64,000 nucleotides of DNA from JBBSHJ01 sp038253135. Its GTDB lineage: Bacteria; Actinomycetota; Actinomycetes; Mycobacteriales; QHCD01. The position numbers were made by a program, and so were the translations under genes. The stretch's first letter is position 1, and every line of letters begins with the position of its first letter. Positions 21,308 through 28,987 of this stretch are shown piece by piece. The notes under the pieces are model-generated. The model was not told the origin of the DNA and did no database searches. It saw only the letters and a program-made list of their open reading frames with translations. The stretch is from assembly GCA_038253135.1 (NCBI GenBank), contig JBBSHJ010000002.1:1-64000 (forward strand). Reading direction: 5' to 3'.

Positions 21308-21508
21308 TCCGGGACCGGTTACTCGCTGTGATGCCCGGTAACGTTTTGAGATTGCTCTGGCCCGCCCGTAGCCGGGGCGGACAGTATCCGGCTAAGGTTC
21401 GTCCGTCTCCCCGCGTCGTTACAGGCGGTGTGGCTGATTTCGGGGATTAGCGACGAGAGCACGGTTTCGGGGACGTCGAGCGTGTCCGCACTCCCTGATG
21501 GAGTTTGC

Positions 21509-22507
21509 ATGTCCTTGCTCCGGCACCCGTCGCGGCGACCTTCAGCCCTGGCCGGCCTGGCCACGTTTCTCGGCCTTGCACTGGTTGCAATGACTCCTAC
21601 AACCGCGTCAGCGACCGCCGAACCGAACTATTCGGTGAAGGTGTCGCCCTATTACGCGAACGGGTGGGGACATCCGCCCAGGCCGAGCGATCTGATGAGC
21701 GCCAGCGGTGTCCGGTGGTTCTCGATGGCATTCATCCTGGCCAACGGTGCGCACTGCACGCCACTGTGGGACGGCGACCGCGCGCTCAGTAATGCGTCCG
21801 ACACGAGCCGTATCGCCGCGATCCGAGCGGGTGGCGGCAACGTGCTCGCGTCCTTCGGAGGAGCGACCGGGTGGAAACTCGGCCGTCAGTGCAAGACCGT
21901 CTCCGGGCTCGTCGCCGCCTACCAGAAGGTCATCAACACCTACCACCTCAAGGGAATCGACGTTGACATCGAGGCGGCAGAATTCCACGACCCGACCGCG
22001 GTGCAGCGTGAAATCAACGCATTGCGCACCCTCAAGGCACGAAATCCGTCGCTGGTCATCTACATCACGTTCCCGAGCCTGAAGACGGGGCCGGACGCCT
22101 ATGGTGTGGACCTGATCAAGCGATCGTCACTGTCGCACCTGTGGATCAGCGCGTGGGTGATCATGCCCTTCGACATGGGCGGCAACCAAATGGGAAATGA
22201 CACGATCAAGGCGACCAACGGCCTGAAGAATGTCATCCAGAATTGGTATGGGGTGACGAGCGACCAGGCCTATCGGGTCTCCGGGATCTCGACGATGAAC
22301 GGCCGGACCGACAACGGCGAGACCGTCACGCAGGCGGACTTCCGAGCCATTGTCACCTACGCGAACGCGCATCACATCGGACGTCTCGCCTTCTGGTCGA
22401 GCAACCGCGACCGGCCGTGCACCGGCAGCAGCGTCCCGGATTCGTGCAGCCACGTCTCGCAGATCAACTGGGAATTCGACTGGATCGCGTCCGGCTTCCG
22501 CGGCTGA
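21509..22507 (+). CDS. Secreted GH18 chitinase-like hydrolase
   Basis: Product 332 aa. Sec signal peptide about 1-36 (cleavage near ASA/TAEP). The GH18 signature is GIDVDIE (149-155), with catalytic Glu155. Typical strands SVKVSPYYANGW, WFSMAFI and LASFGG come before it. Four to five cysteines suggest disulphides in the secreted protein. Acts on chitin or other GlcNAc polymers. ATG 21509 follows TGGAG. A TAAGGT at 21393-21398 could be a -10 but lacks a clear -35. With the GH85 enzyme, it gives the cell two secreted hydrolases for GlcNAc-containing glycans. Confidence 0.85.
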   Translation: MSLLRHPSRRPSALAGLATFLGLALVAMTPTTASATAEPNYSVKVSPYYANGWGHPPRPSDLMSASGVRWFSMAFILANGAHCTPLWDGDRALSNASDTSRIAAIRAGGGNVLASFGGATGWKLGRQCKTVSGLVAAYQKVINTYHLKGIDVDIEAAEFHDPTAVQREINALRTLKARNPSLVIYITFPSLKTGPDAYGVDLIKRSSLSHLWISAWVIMPFDMGGNQMGNDTIKATNGLKNVIQNWYGVTSDQAYRVSGISTMNGRTDNGETVTQADFRAIVTYANAHHIGRLAFWSSNRDRPCTGSSVPDSCSHVSQINWEFDWIASGFRG

Positions 22508-22710
22508 GACCTCCGGCCGCCCGCGTCTTCGTACCCGTTCGATCATGCCCGACTACGTCGATCCGGCAGAGGCCGCCGGTACGACGCCCGCGGGGCGCCG
22601 CGTTCCGGGCGGCGGGCACAGGCGATCTGTCACCTGCTCCCACCGGCCCCGGCAACCGTGGTGGACGTAGCGGCCGGGACGGAATCGTCGGCCCGTGCGA
22701 TCATCGGTCG

Positions 22711-24126
22711 GTGGCCGATCGACTGAGCGCTCTGGACGCGTCCTTCCTGCATCTGGAGGAGCCGACGACCCCGATGCACGTCGGGAGCCTGGCCCTCTTC
22801 ACGCCGCCGCGGGGCGGGCTCGATTTTGACGACTTCGTCGCCCACGTCGGCGCGCGGATCGGCCTCGTGCCGCGCTACCGGCAGCGAATCATCTCCGTGC
22901 CCGGCAACGTTGCGAACCCGGTCTGGGCCGACGATCCGGATTTCGACCTGAGCTATCACCTGCGGCGCAGCGCCATCCCGCGCCCGGGCTCCGAGGAATC
23001 GTTGCTGGAGCTGGTCGCCCGGCTGATATCCCGGCCTCTGGATCGCAACCGGCCGTTGTGGGAGATGTACGTCGTCGACGGGCTGTCCGGCAACCGGCTG
23101 GCCGTAATCAGCAAGACGCACCACGCGATGGTCGACGGCCTGGCGGCGGTCGACCTCGGCCAGGTCATGCTCGACCCGACCAGGACTCCGCCGCCGGTTC
23201 CCGAGCCCGCCCCGTGGGAGCCGGAGCCCACGCCCAGCCCGATCGAGCTGGTCCGCGACGCGCTCACCGACATCGCGCACCGCCCGTCCTCGGCGGTGGA
23301 CGCGTTCCGCGGCGCCCTGATCGACGTGCAGACGACCGCCGACCGCGTGCTGAGCATGGTCGGTGGCCTGACGTCGGCCGTGGTGACCGCATCCCGGCCC
23401 GCGCCGGAGGGCCCGTTGAACGTCGAGATCGGCAGCAGCCGCCGCTACGCGATCGCCAGGACCACGCTCGCCGACCACAAGGCCGTCCGGGCCCGGCACG
23501 GCGGCACGGTCAACGACGTCGTGCTCGCCACCGTCGCCGGCGGGCTCCGCTCCTTCCTGATGAGCAGGGGCGAGGACGTGCGGCCCGGAACGGCACTGCG
23601 GGCGCTGGTACCAGTTTCGGTGCGGGCCAGCAGCGAGCCGGCCGCCGGCGACGAGGCCGGCCCGGCGAGCGGGAACAAGATCCTGTGCTACCTGGTCGAC
23701 CTTCCGGTCGGGGACGCGGATCCGATCGGGCGACTGGCCAAGGTCAGCGAGTCGACCCGCATGGTCAAGACATCGGGGCAGTCGGTCGGGGCCGACGCGT
23801 TGATCAGAATGGCCGGCTTTGCCCCGCCGACATTGCATGCGGTCGGTGCGCGCGCGGTGAATGCCTGGTCGCGACGGCTCTTCAACGTCATCGTCACGAA
23901 TGTTCCCGGCCCGCAATTCCCGCTGTACGCCGCGGGTGCGCGGCTGCGCGAGGTATTTCCGATCGTCCCGCTGGCCAAGGGTCAGGCGCTCGGCATCGGG
24001 TTGACCTCCTACAACGGCGGCGTCTATTACGGCCTGAACGCCGATCGTCACGCGATGGGCGATGTCGACGTCGCGGCCGGGATGCTCACCGACTCACTGG
24101 CCGAGCTGGTCGGGGCCTCACGATGA
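22711..24126 (+). CDS. Wax ester synthase/diacylglycerol acyltransferase
   Basis: Product 471 aa from GTG 22711. Residues 1-145 form the N-terminal half with the catalytic motif HHAMVDG (His137, His138, Asp142). The C-terminal half has GGTVNDVVLATVAGGLR, VPVSVR and the closing NVPGPQFPLY signature. It makes triacylglycerol or wax esters from acyl-CoA, with the enzyme peripheral to the inner membrane. Length is standard for actinobacterial Tgs proteins. The stop overlaps the next gene by 4 nt. Confidence 0.92.
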   Translation: MADRLSALDASFLHLEEPTTPMHVGSLALFTPPRGGLDFDDFVAHVGARIGLVPRYRQRIISVPGNVANPVWADDPDFDLSYHLRRSAIPRPGSEESLLELVARLISRPLDRNRPLWEMYVVDGLSGNRLAVISKTHHAMVDGLAAVDLGQVMLDPTRTPPPVPEPAPWEPEPTPSPIELVRDALTDIAHRPSSAVDAFRGALIDVQTTADRVLSMVGGLTSAVVTASRPAPEGPLNVEIGSSRRYAIARTTLADHKAVRARHGGTVNDVVLATVAGGLRSFLMSRGEDVRPGTALRALVPVSVRASSEPAAGDEAGPASGNKILCYLVDLPVGDADPIGRLAKVSESTRMVKTSGQSVGADALIRMAGFAPPTLHAVGARAVNAWSRRLFNVIVTNVPGPQFPLYAAGARLREVFPIVPLAKGQALGIGLTSYNGGVYYGLNADRHAMGDVDVAAGMLTDSLAELVGASR

Positions 24127-24623
24127 CGCGGGTCTTCGTGTCGGCGACCACCTCGCTGCTGGCCGAGCTGCTGCAGGAGAGCGCGCTCGAGGACGTGCCG
24201 CGCACCGCGTTCGCCGTCACCATCGGGCTACGGGAGTTCTTCGCCGAGGGGACCGAGGAGGAGCTTGAATACCAGGCCCTGCTCGCCGCCGCCCGCGGCT
24301 CGCTGCGGCTTCTCGACGCCGATCAGCACGCTGCACGGCGACGCGTGGTCATCGTTGCCGACCTGCCCGACGCTGCCCTCAAGGAGGATCCCAGCGTCGA
24401 TCGCGCGGTGGTGGCGGTCGCGTCTCGCGTCGCGTTGCGCGACGTCGCGGCCGTCTACATGGACGCACCTGGCGCGGAGGACGACGTACGCCGCGCCGCG
24501 GCTTTCGTGCTGGAAGCCGATATCGGCGGCGCCGACGCGCAGTTCGTCGTCGACAATGCCGAGGGTCACGAACTCGGCTGGTACGCCACGCAGGAGATCG
24601 GCCCGCTGCTGGAACTGCTGTAA
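24123..24623 (+). CDS. Conserved actinobacterial protein (DUF6912-like)
   Basis: Product 166 aa, translationally coupled to the acyltransferase (ATGA overlap). It starts MTRVFVSATTSLLAELL and has alternating alpha/beta stretches (RRRVVIVADLP, VYMDAPGAEDDVRRA) with a conserved HELGWYATQEIGPLLELL end. No catalytic motif, no membrane segment. Similar small proteins are common in actinobacterial genomes; the DUF number is from memory. Function unknown. Confidence 0.65.
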   Translation: MTRVFVSATTSLLAELLQESALEDVPRTAFAVTIGLREFFAEGTEEELEYQALLAAARGSLRLLDADQHAARRRVVIVADLPDAALKEDPSVDRAVVAVASRVALRDVAAVYMDAPGAEDDVRRAAAFVLEADIGGADAQFVVDNAEGHELGWYATQEIGPLLELL

Positions 24624-24672
24624 GACCGCTCGCTCGCCGAACCCGGTCCGACGAAGTACCCGAGGAGGCTCC

Positions 24673-26301
24673 GTGGACGCCGTCACCGGCCCGCCGACAC
24701 CGCGCAACGAGCCGGTGCTCGACTACGCACCGGGCTCACCGGAAGCCGCCGCCGTCGCGGCGGCACTCTCGCAGCTCGCCGGCAGGCGCACGGAGCTGAC
24801 CATGACCATCGGCGGCGACCGGATGCTCGGCGCCGGGGAGCCGATCGACGTGGTGGCGCCGCACCGGCACGGCCACGTCGTCGGCACGATGGGCAACGCA
24901 ACGGCGCCGGATGTACGCCGCGCCGTGTCGGCTGCGGTTGAAGCGGCGCCGGCCTGGCGGGCGCTGGGCCCCGACGAGCGCGCGGCCGTAATGCTGCGTG
25001 CCGCCGACCTGCTCACCGGTCCCTGGCGGGCGCGGATGAACGCCGCGACCATGCTCGGCCAGTCGAAATCCGTCTACCAGTCCGAGATCGACGCGGCCTG
25101 CGAATTGGCCGATTTCTTCCGCTTCAACGTGCATTTCGCCCGGAACATCATGGCCGAGCAGCCGCAGTCCACCGCCGGTACATGGAATCGCTTCGACCAC
25201 CGACCGCTCGAGGGTTTTGTCCTCGCCATCACACCGTTCAACTTCACCTCGATCGCGGTCAACCTGCCGACGGCGCCGGCATTGATGGGTGTCCCCGTCG
25301 TCTGGAAGCCGTCGCCGACCCAGCAACTGGCCGCGCACGAGGCGATGCTGCTGCTCGAGGCCGCCGGCCTGCCGCCCGGAGTCATCAACCTGGTCACCGG
25401 CGACGGGAGCGCGGTCAGCGAGGTCGCCGTCCCCTCACCCGACCTCGCCGGCATTCATTTCACCGGGTCGACGGCGACCTTCCGGCGGCTGTGGTCGACG
25501 GTCGGCGCGTCGCTGGGTAATTACCGGAACTACCCGCGGCTCGTGGGGGAGACGGGCGGGAAGGACTTCGTCATCGCCCACCCGAGCGCGGATTCCGTGT
25601 CGCTCGCCGTCGCAATGGTGCGGGGCGCCTTCGAGTATCAGGGGCAGAAGTGCTCGGCGGCCTCCCGGGCCTACCTGCCGCGCTCCTTGTGGGAGGGCGG
25701 GTTGCGGGACCTGCTCGTCTCCAGCACCGGTGCGTTGCGGTACGGGGACATTGCCGATTTCGGAAATTTCGGCGGGGCCGTGATCGATCGGCACGCATTC
25801 GCCAAGCACGCCGCCGCGCTGCGCCGATTTGCCGGCGATCCGGCCTGCGACGTCCTGGCCGGCGGGTCGGCCGACGACTCGGTCGGGTATTTCGTGCAGC
25901 CGACTGTGGTGACGTGCACCGATCCCGAGCACGAGATTTTCAGCACGGAGTATTTCGGCCCGATCCTCGGCGTCTACGTCTATGACGACGGCGATTTCGA
26001 GACGGTCGTGCGGCAGGCCGCCGGCGTGGCGCCGTACGCCCTCACGGGCGCGGTCTTCGCCCGCGACCGGAGTGCGATCGCCTGGGCGAGCGAGGAATTG
26101 CGTTACTCCGCGGGAAACTTCTACGTCAACGACAAGCCCACCGGAGCGGTGGTCGGCCAGCAGCCGTTCGGTGGTGCGCGGGCGAGCGGCACCAACGACA
26201 AGGCCGGCTCGCCGCTGAACCTGCTGCGATGGGTCTCGCCGCGAACGATCAAGGAGACCTTCGTGCCGGCGACCAGGCACCGCTACCCCCACCAGGGATA
26301 G
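24673..26301 (+). CDS. pruA: L-glutamate gamma-semialdehyde (P5C) dehydrogenase
   Basis: Product 542 aa from GTG 24673 behind GAGGAGG. It oxidises glutamate semialdehyde to glutamate with NAD in proline catabolism. ALDH motifs: substrate-side SPFNF-type TPFNFTSIA, KPSPTQ cofactor lysine, FTGSTATF, Glu293 in VGETGGKD, catalytic Cys327 in GQKCSAASR, and C-terminal PFGGARASGTNDK specific to P5C dehydrogenases. Length fits the monofunctional type. No proline dehydrogenase gene is adjacent. Convergent with the GNAT gene, 10 nt away. Confidence 0.93.
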   Translation: MDAVTGPPTPRNEPVLDYAPGSPEAAAVAAALSQLAGRRTELTMTIGGDRMLGAGEPIDVVAPHRHGHVVGTMGNATAPDVRRAVSAAVEAAPAWRALGPDERAAVMLRAADLLTGPWRARMNAATMLGQSKSVYQSEIDAACELADFFRFNVHFARNIMAEQPQSTAGTWNRFDHRPLEGFVLAITPFNFTSIAVNLPTAPALMGVPVVWKPSPTQQLAAHEAMLLLEAAGLPPGVINLVTGDGSAVSEVAVPSPDLAGIHFTGSTATFRRLWSTVGASLGNYRNYPRLVGETGGKDFVIAHPSADSVSLAVAMVRGAFEYQGQKCSAASRAYLPRSLWEGGLRDLLVSSTGALRYGDIADFGNFGGAVIDRHAFAKHAAALRRFAGDPACDVLAGGSADDSVGYFVQPTVVTCTDPEHEIFSTEYFGPILGVYVYDDGDFETVVRQAAGVAPYALTGAVFARDRSAIAWASEELRYSAGNFYVNDKPTGAVVGQQPFGGARASGTNDKAGSPLNLLRWVSPRTIKETFVPATRHRYPHQG

Positions 26302-26311
26302 TGCGTGCGGA

Positions 26312-26890
26312 TCAGCGGGCGAGGCGCGCCTGAAGGCCGGTGCGGACGTCCGGCCATTCCGCGGCCAGGATGGAGAAATACGCGGTGTCGCGGACGGTCC
26401 CGTCCCAGGTGAGGTTCGTGGCCCGAAGGACGCCGTCGAAACGCGCGCCGAGCCGGGCGATCGCCGCGCGCGAGCGCTCGTTGCGCGCGTCGGTCTTGAG
26501 CGAGACCCGGACCACCTGCCAGGCCTCGAAGGCCTGGGTGAGAAGGAGCAGCTTCGCCTCGGCGTTGACCGGCGTCCGCTGCGCCGACCGGGAGTACCAG
26601 GTGTGCCCGATCTCGACGGCATCCGGCGCGGCTCGGCCGGACCAGCGGACGAAATCATGCAAGCGGGTCGAACCGACGATGGTGTCATCGGAGATCCGGA
26701 TCGCCGCGAACGCCTGCGCCTCCGGGCCCGTCAGCGCCTGCTGGATATAGACCAGCATCGACCCGGCATCGCCCGGCACCCAGGTGAGGTCGTAGCTGTC
26801 GCGCGATTCCGTCGCCGCGGCGAGGAGTCCCGGAAGGTGCGGCGGCCGGAGCGGCTCGAGCCGTACGTGGCGGCCGGCCAAGGTGGTCAT
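26312..26890 (-). CDS. GNAT-family N-acetyltransferase (RimJ/RimL-like)
   Basis: Product 192 aa. The pattern LEPLRPPHLPGLLAAATES, IGHTWYSRSAQRTPVNAEAK and VSLKTDARNERSRAAIARLGA is the RimJ/RimL-type GNAT fold, which transfers acetyl from acetyl-CoA to an amine. The substrate cannot be told. ATG 26890 overlaps the stop of the PaiB-like gene by 4 nt, so both form one operon driven from the 27.6-kb intergenic region. PaiB and an acetyltransferase together recall the B. subtilis paiAB pair. Confidence 0.85.
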   Translation of the reverse strand: MTTLAGRHVRLEPLRPPHLPGLLAAATESRDSYDLTWVPGDAGSMLVYIQQALTGPEAQAFAAIRISDDTIVGSTRLHDFVRWSGRAAPDAVEIGHTWYSRSAQRTPVNAEAKLLLLTQAFEAWQVVRVSLKTDARNERSRAAIARLGARFDGVLRATNLTWDGTVRDTAYFSILAAEWPDVRTGLQARLAR

Positions 26891-27558
26891 CGGATCGGCC
26901 TGTCGGTGTCGGCGGCGGGATCCCTGATCGCGGTCGGAGCCGGCTCGGCCGCGAGTCGCTCCAGCAGGTGAGCCCGCGCGCTCGCATCGCCCGGGCCGCG
27001 GCGCTCGGACAGCCGGGTGGCGATGCCCCGGCGTACACCGGCGGTCTTGTTGCCGCCGTACTTGAACTTCGCCCGCACGTCGAGCACGGCGAGCCGGATG
27101 CCGCGGATCCCGGGCAGCAGTCGCGGGTGGGTCGTGGGGTCGTCCATCGGCACGTGCGCCTGCAGGCCGGCCAGCTGGCGGCGCAGGATCTGCACCTTGC
27201 CGTCCGCGTCGTCGACGACGGTGACCTCGCCGTGCAGTTGCACGGCGCCGTAATAGGTCGTCGGCACCCCGGTCCGGGCCGGAGCCGAGGGATCGGCGTT
27301 CCAGTCCGACGGGATGTAGCTCCAGTCGCCCGCAATGGACAGCGTCGCGGCGGCGCGCTCGGCCAGCGCGGCCCAGACCGGATTGGGTCGGGCCAGGTGC
27401 AACCAGACCTCGTCGCCGACCAGCGAGAACTGGGTCGGTACGACGACCGGATACGCGCGGTCCCGGCCGGTCGCGATGAGGTGCCCGAAACCTTGCGCCG
27501 TGACGAAATCCCGCCACTCGCGCTCGTCGCGGGCGGCGTCCCAGGGATGCACCAGCAT
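26887..27558 (-). CDS. PaiB-like FMN-binding regulator/oxidase-fold protein
   Basis: Product 223 aa from ATG 27558 after GGAGGGA. Split beta-barrel FMN-binding fold: YPVVVPTQFSL, VWLHLARPNPVWAAL, YGAVQLHGEVTVV, and C-terminal GIRLAVLDVRAKFKYGGNK are the PaiB family signature. PaiB homologues are called negative transcriptional regulators, though direct DNA binding is not proven for most. It is the first gene of the operon with the GNAT gene; divergent from the MocR gene across a four-unit tandem repeat. Confidence 0.88.
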   Translation of the reverse strand: MLVHPWDAARDEREWRDFVTAQGFGHLIATGRDRAYPVVVPTQFSLVGDEVWLHLARPNPVWAALAERAAATLSIAGDWSYIPSDWNADPSAPARTGVPTTYYGAVQLHGEVTVVDDADGKVQILRRQLAGLQAHVPMDDPTTHPRLLPGIRGIRLAVLDVRAKFKYGGNKTAGVRRGIATRLSERRGPGDASARAHLLERLAAEPAPTAIRDPAADTDRPIR

Positions 27559-27574
27559 TCTGGTCCCTCCAAGC

Positions 27575-27638
27575 CTGAGGTGGCCTTTGGCTGAGGTGGC
27601 CATTGACTGACGTGGCCGTTGACTGACGTGGCGATTGA
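27575..27638. repeat. Four tandem 16-bp repeats in divergent promoter region
   Basis: Units: CTGAGGTGGCCTTTGG (27575-27590), CTGAGGTGGCCATTGA (27591-27606), CTGACGTGGCCGTTGA (27607-27622), CTGACGTGGCGATTGA (27623-27638). The array ends 9 nt before the -10 of the MocR gene and lies in the leader of the PaiB-like gene. Confidence 0.92.
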
Positions 27639-27647
27639 CGTGTTCGT

Positions 27648-27667
27648 TACAGTACAAAACAATGTAC
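27648..27667 (+). promoter_or_regulatory. -10 and palindromic operator of MocR gene
   Basis: TACAGT (27648-27653) lies 8 nt before ATG 27662, a leaderless arrangement. An inverted repeat GTACA-N6-TGTAC (27652-27656, 27663-27667) overlaps the -10, start site and start codon, an ideal place for autorepression. Confidence 0.5.
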
Positions 27668-28987
27668 GTATCAGAACGATATCGGATCCACGGGAAGGAT
27701 GCCCAGACAATCGCGCTGGGCATCGAGGAGCTGGTGCGGACGGGCGCACTGCCGGCCGGCGAGCCCCTGCCGACCGTGCGCGGCCTGGCGGGTGAGCTCG
27801 CCGTGAGCCCGACGACGGTGGCCGCGGCGTACCGCACGCTGCGCGATCGCGGGCTCGTGCAGGGCGAGGGCCGGCGAGGAACCCGGGTCACCGGCGCGCG
27901 GTCCGATCGCGCCCGCACGGCCCCCGCGGTCCCCGCCGGGATCCGTGATCTGTCCTCGGGTGCGCCGGACCCCGCGCTGTTGCCCCGGTACGGCCCGTTC
28001 CTGCGGCGACTCACGTCCGCGCCCCGGCTCTATGAACGCTCGAGCGTCCTGCCGGCCCTCGAGGAGGTGCTGCGCCTGGACATCGCCGCCGACTTCGGTC
28101 GCGCGGTCGCAGACCCGCTCGCGATCGTCAGCGGTGCCTTGGACGGCATCGAGCGCACGCTGCTCTCGGTCCTGCGACCCGGCGACCGCGTCGCCGTCGA
28201 GGATCCCGGTTACGCCAACCTGATCGACCTCGTCGCGGCGGCCGGCCTCCTCGCCGTACCGGTCATTATCGACGCCGACGGCATGACGCCGGAGTCCCTC
28301 CATCGCGCCGTGCGGGCCGGAGTGCGGGCCGTGGTGATCACCCCGCGCGCGCAGAACCCGACCGGCGCCTCGACCTCCGCCGGTCGCCGCCGGGACCTGC
28401 GGGCGCTGCTGCGCGAGCACCCCGGAGTTCTGGTGGTGGAGGACGACCACGCGGCGGGTATCGCCGGCGCCCCGCTGCACGCCGTCGGTCCGGGACTCGA
28501 ACGCTGGGTCTACGTGCGCTCGCTGTCGAAGGCGCACGGGCCGGACCTGCGCGTCGCCGCGCTCCTCGGCGACCCGGAGACGGTCGCGCACGTCACCCGC
28601 CGGCACCGCCTCGGCGCGGGCTGGGTCCCGTTGCTGATGCAGGAGCTGGCGGCCGGTCTGCTGGCCGACCCGGCGGTGGCCGATCGGGTCCGGGCGGCGC
28701 AGGCGGCGTACGCCGCGCGCCGGGACGCGCTGCTGCGGGCGCTCGATGTTCGCGGCATCGCCGCGACCGGCCGGACCGGCCTCAACGTCTGGGTCCCGGT
28801 TGCGAACGAGAGCGCTGCCGTCACGGCGTTGCGCGATGCGGGGTGGGCGGTGGGCGCCGGCGAGCGGTTCCGGCTGCGGTCCGCGCCGGCCCTGCGGATC
28901 ACGGTGGCGACGCTCGCTCCGGACGAGGCGCAGCGGGTCGCCGCCGCGGTGGACGCGGGGCAGCGCCAGGGGACGTACGCCGGCTGA
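27662..28987 (+). CDS. MocR-type regulator (GntR HTH fused to aminotransferase domain)
   Basis: Product 441 aa. Residues 1-75 are a GntR winged helix (LPTVRGLAGELAVSPTTVAAAY). Residues 110-440 are a class I aminotransferase fold with NPTGAS, VVEDDHA and the PLP-binding Lys290 in RSLSKAHGPDLR. MocR proteins sense PLP or amines and control vitamin B6, GABA or polyamine-type genes. It may control the divergent PaiB-like/GNAT operon, which fits an amine theme. The stop directly abuts the stop of the minus-strand ATPase gene with no base between. Confidence 0.88.
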   Translation: MYVSERYRIHGKDAQTIALGIEELVRTGALPAGEPLPTVRGLAGELAVSPTTVAAAYRTLRDRGLVQGEGRRGTRVTGARSDRARTAPAVPAGIRDLSSGAPDPALLPRYGPFLRRLTSAPRLYERSSVLPALEEVLRLDIAADFGRAVADPLAIVSGALDGIERTLLSVLRPGDRVAVEDPGYANLIDLVAAAGLLAVPVIIDADGMTPESLHRAVRAGVRAVVITPRAQNPTGASTSAGRRRDLRALLREHPGVLVVEDDHAAGIAGAPLHAVGPGLERWVYVRSLSKAHGPDLRVAALLGDPETVAHVTRRHRLGAGWVPLLMQELAAGLLADPAVADRVRAAQAAYAARRDALLRALDVRGIAATGRTGLNVWVPVANESAAVTALRDAGWAVGAGERFRLRSAPALRITVATLAPDEAQRVAAAVDAGQRQGTYAG

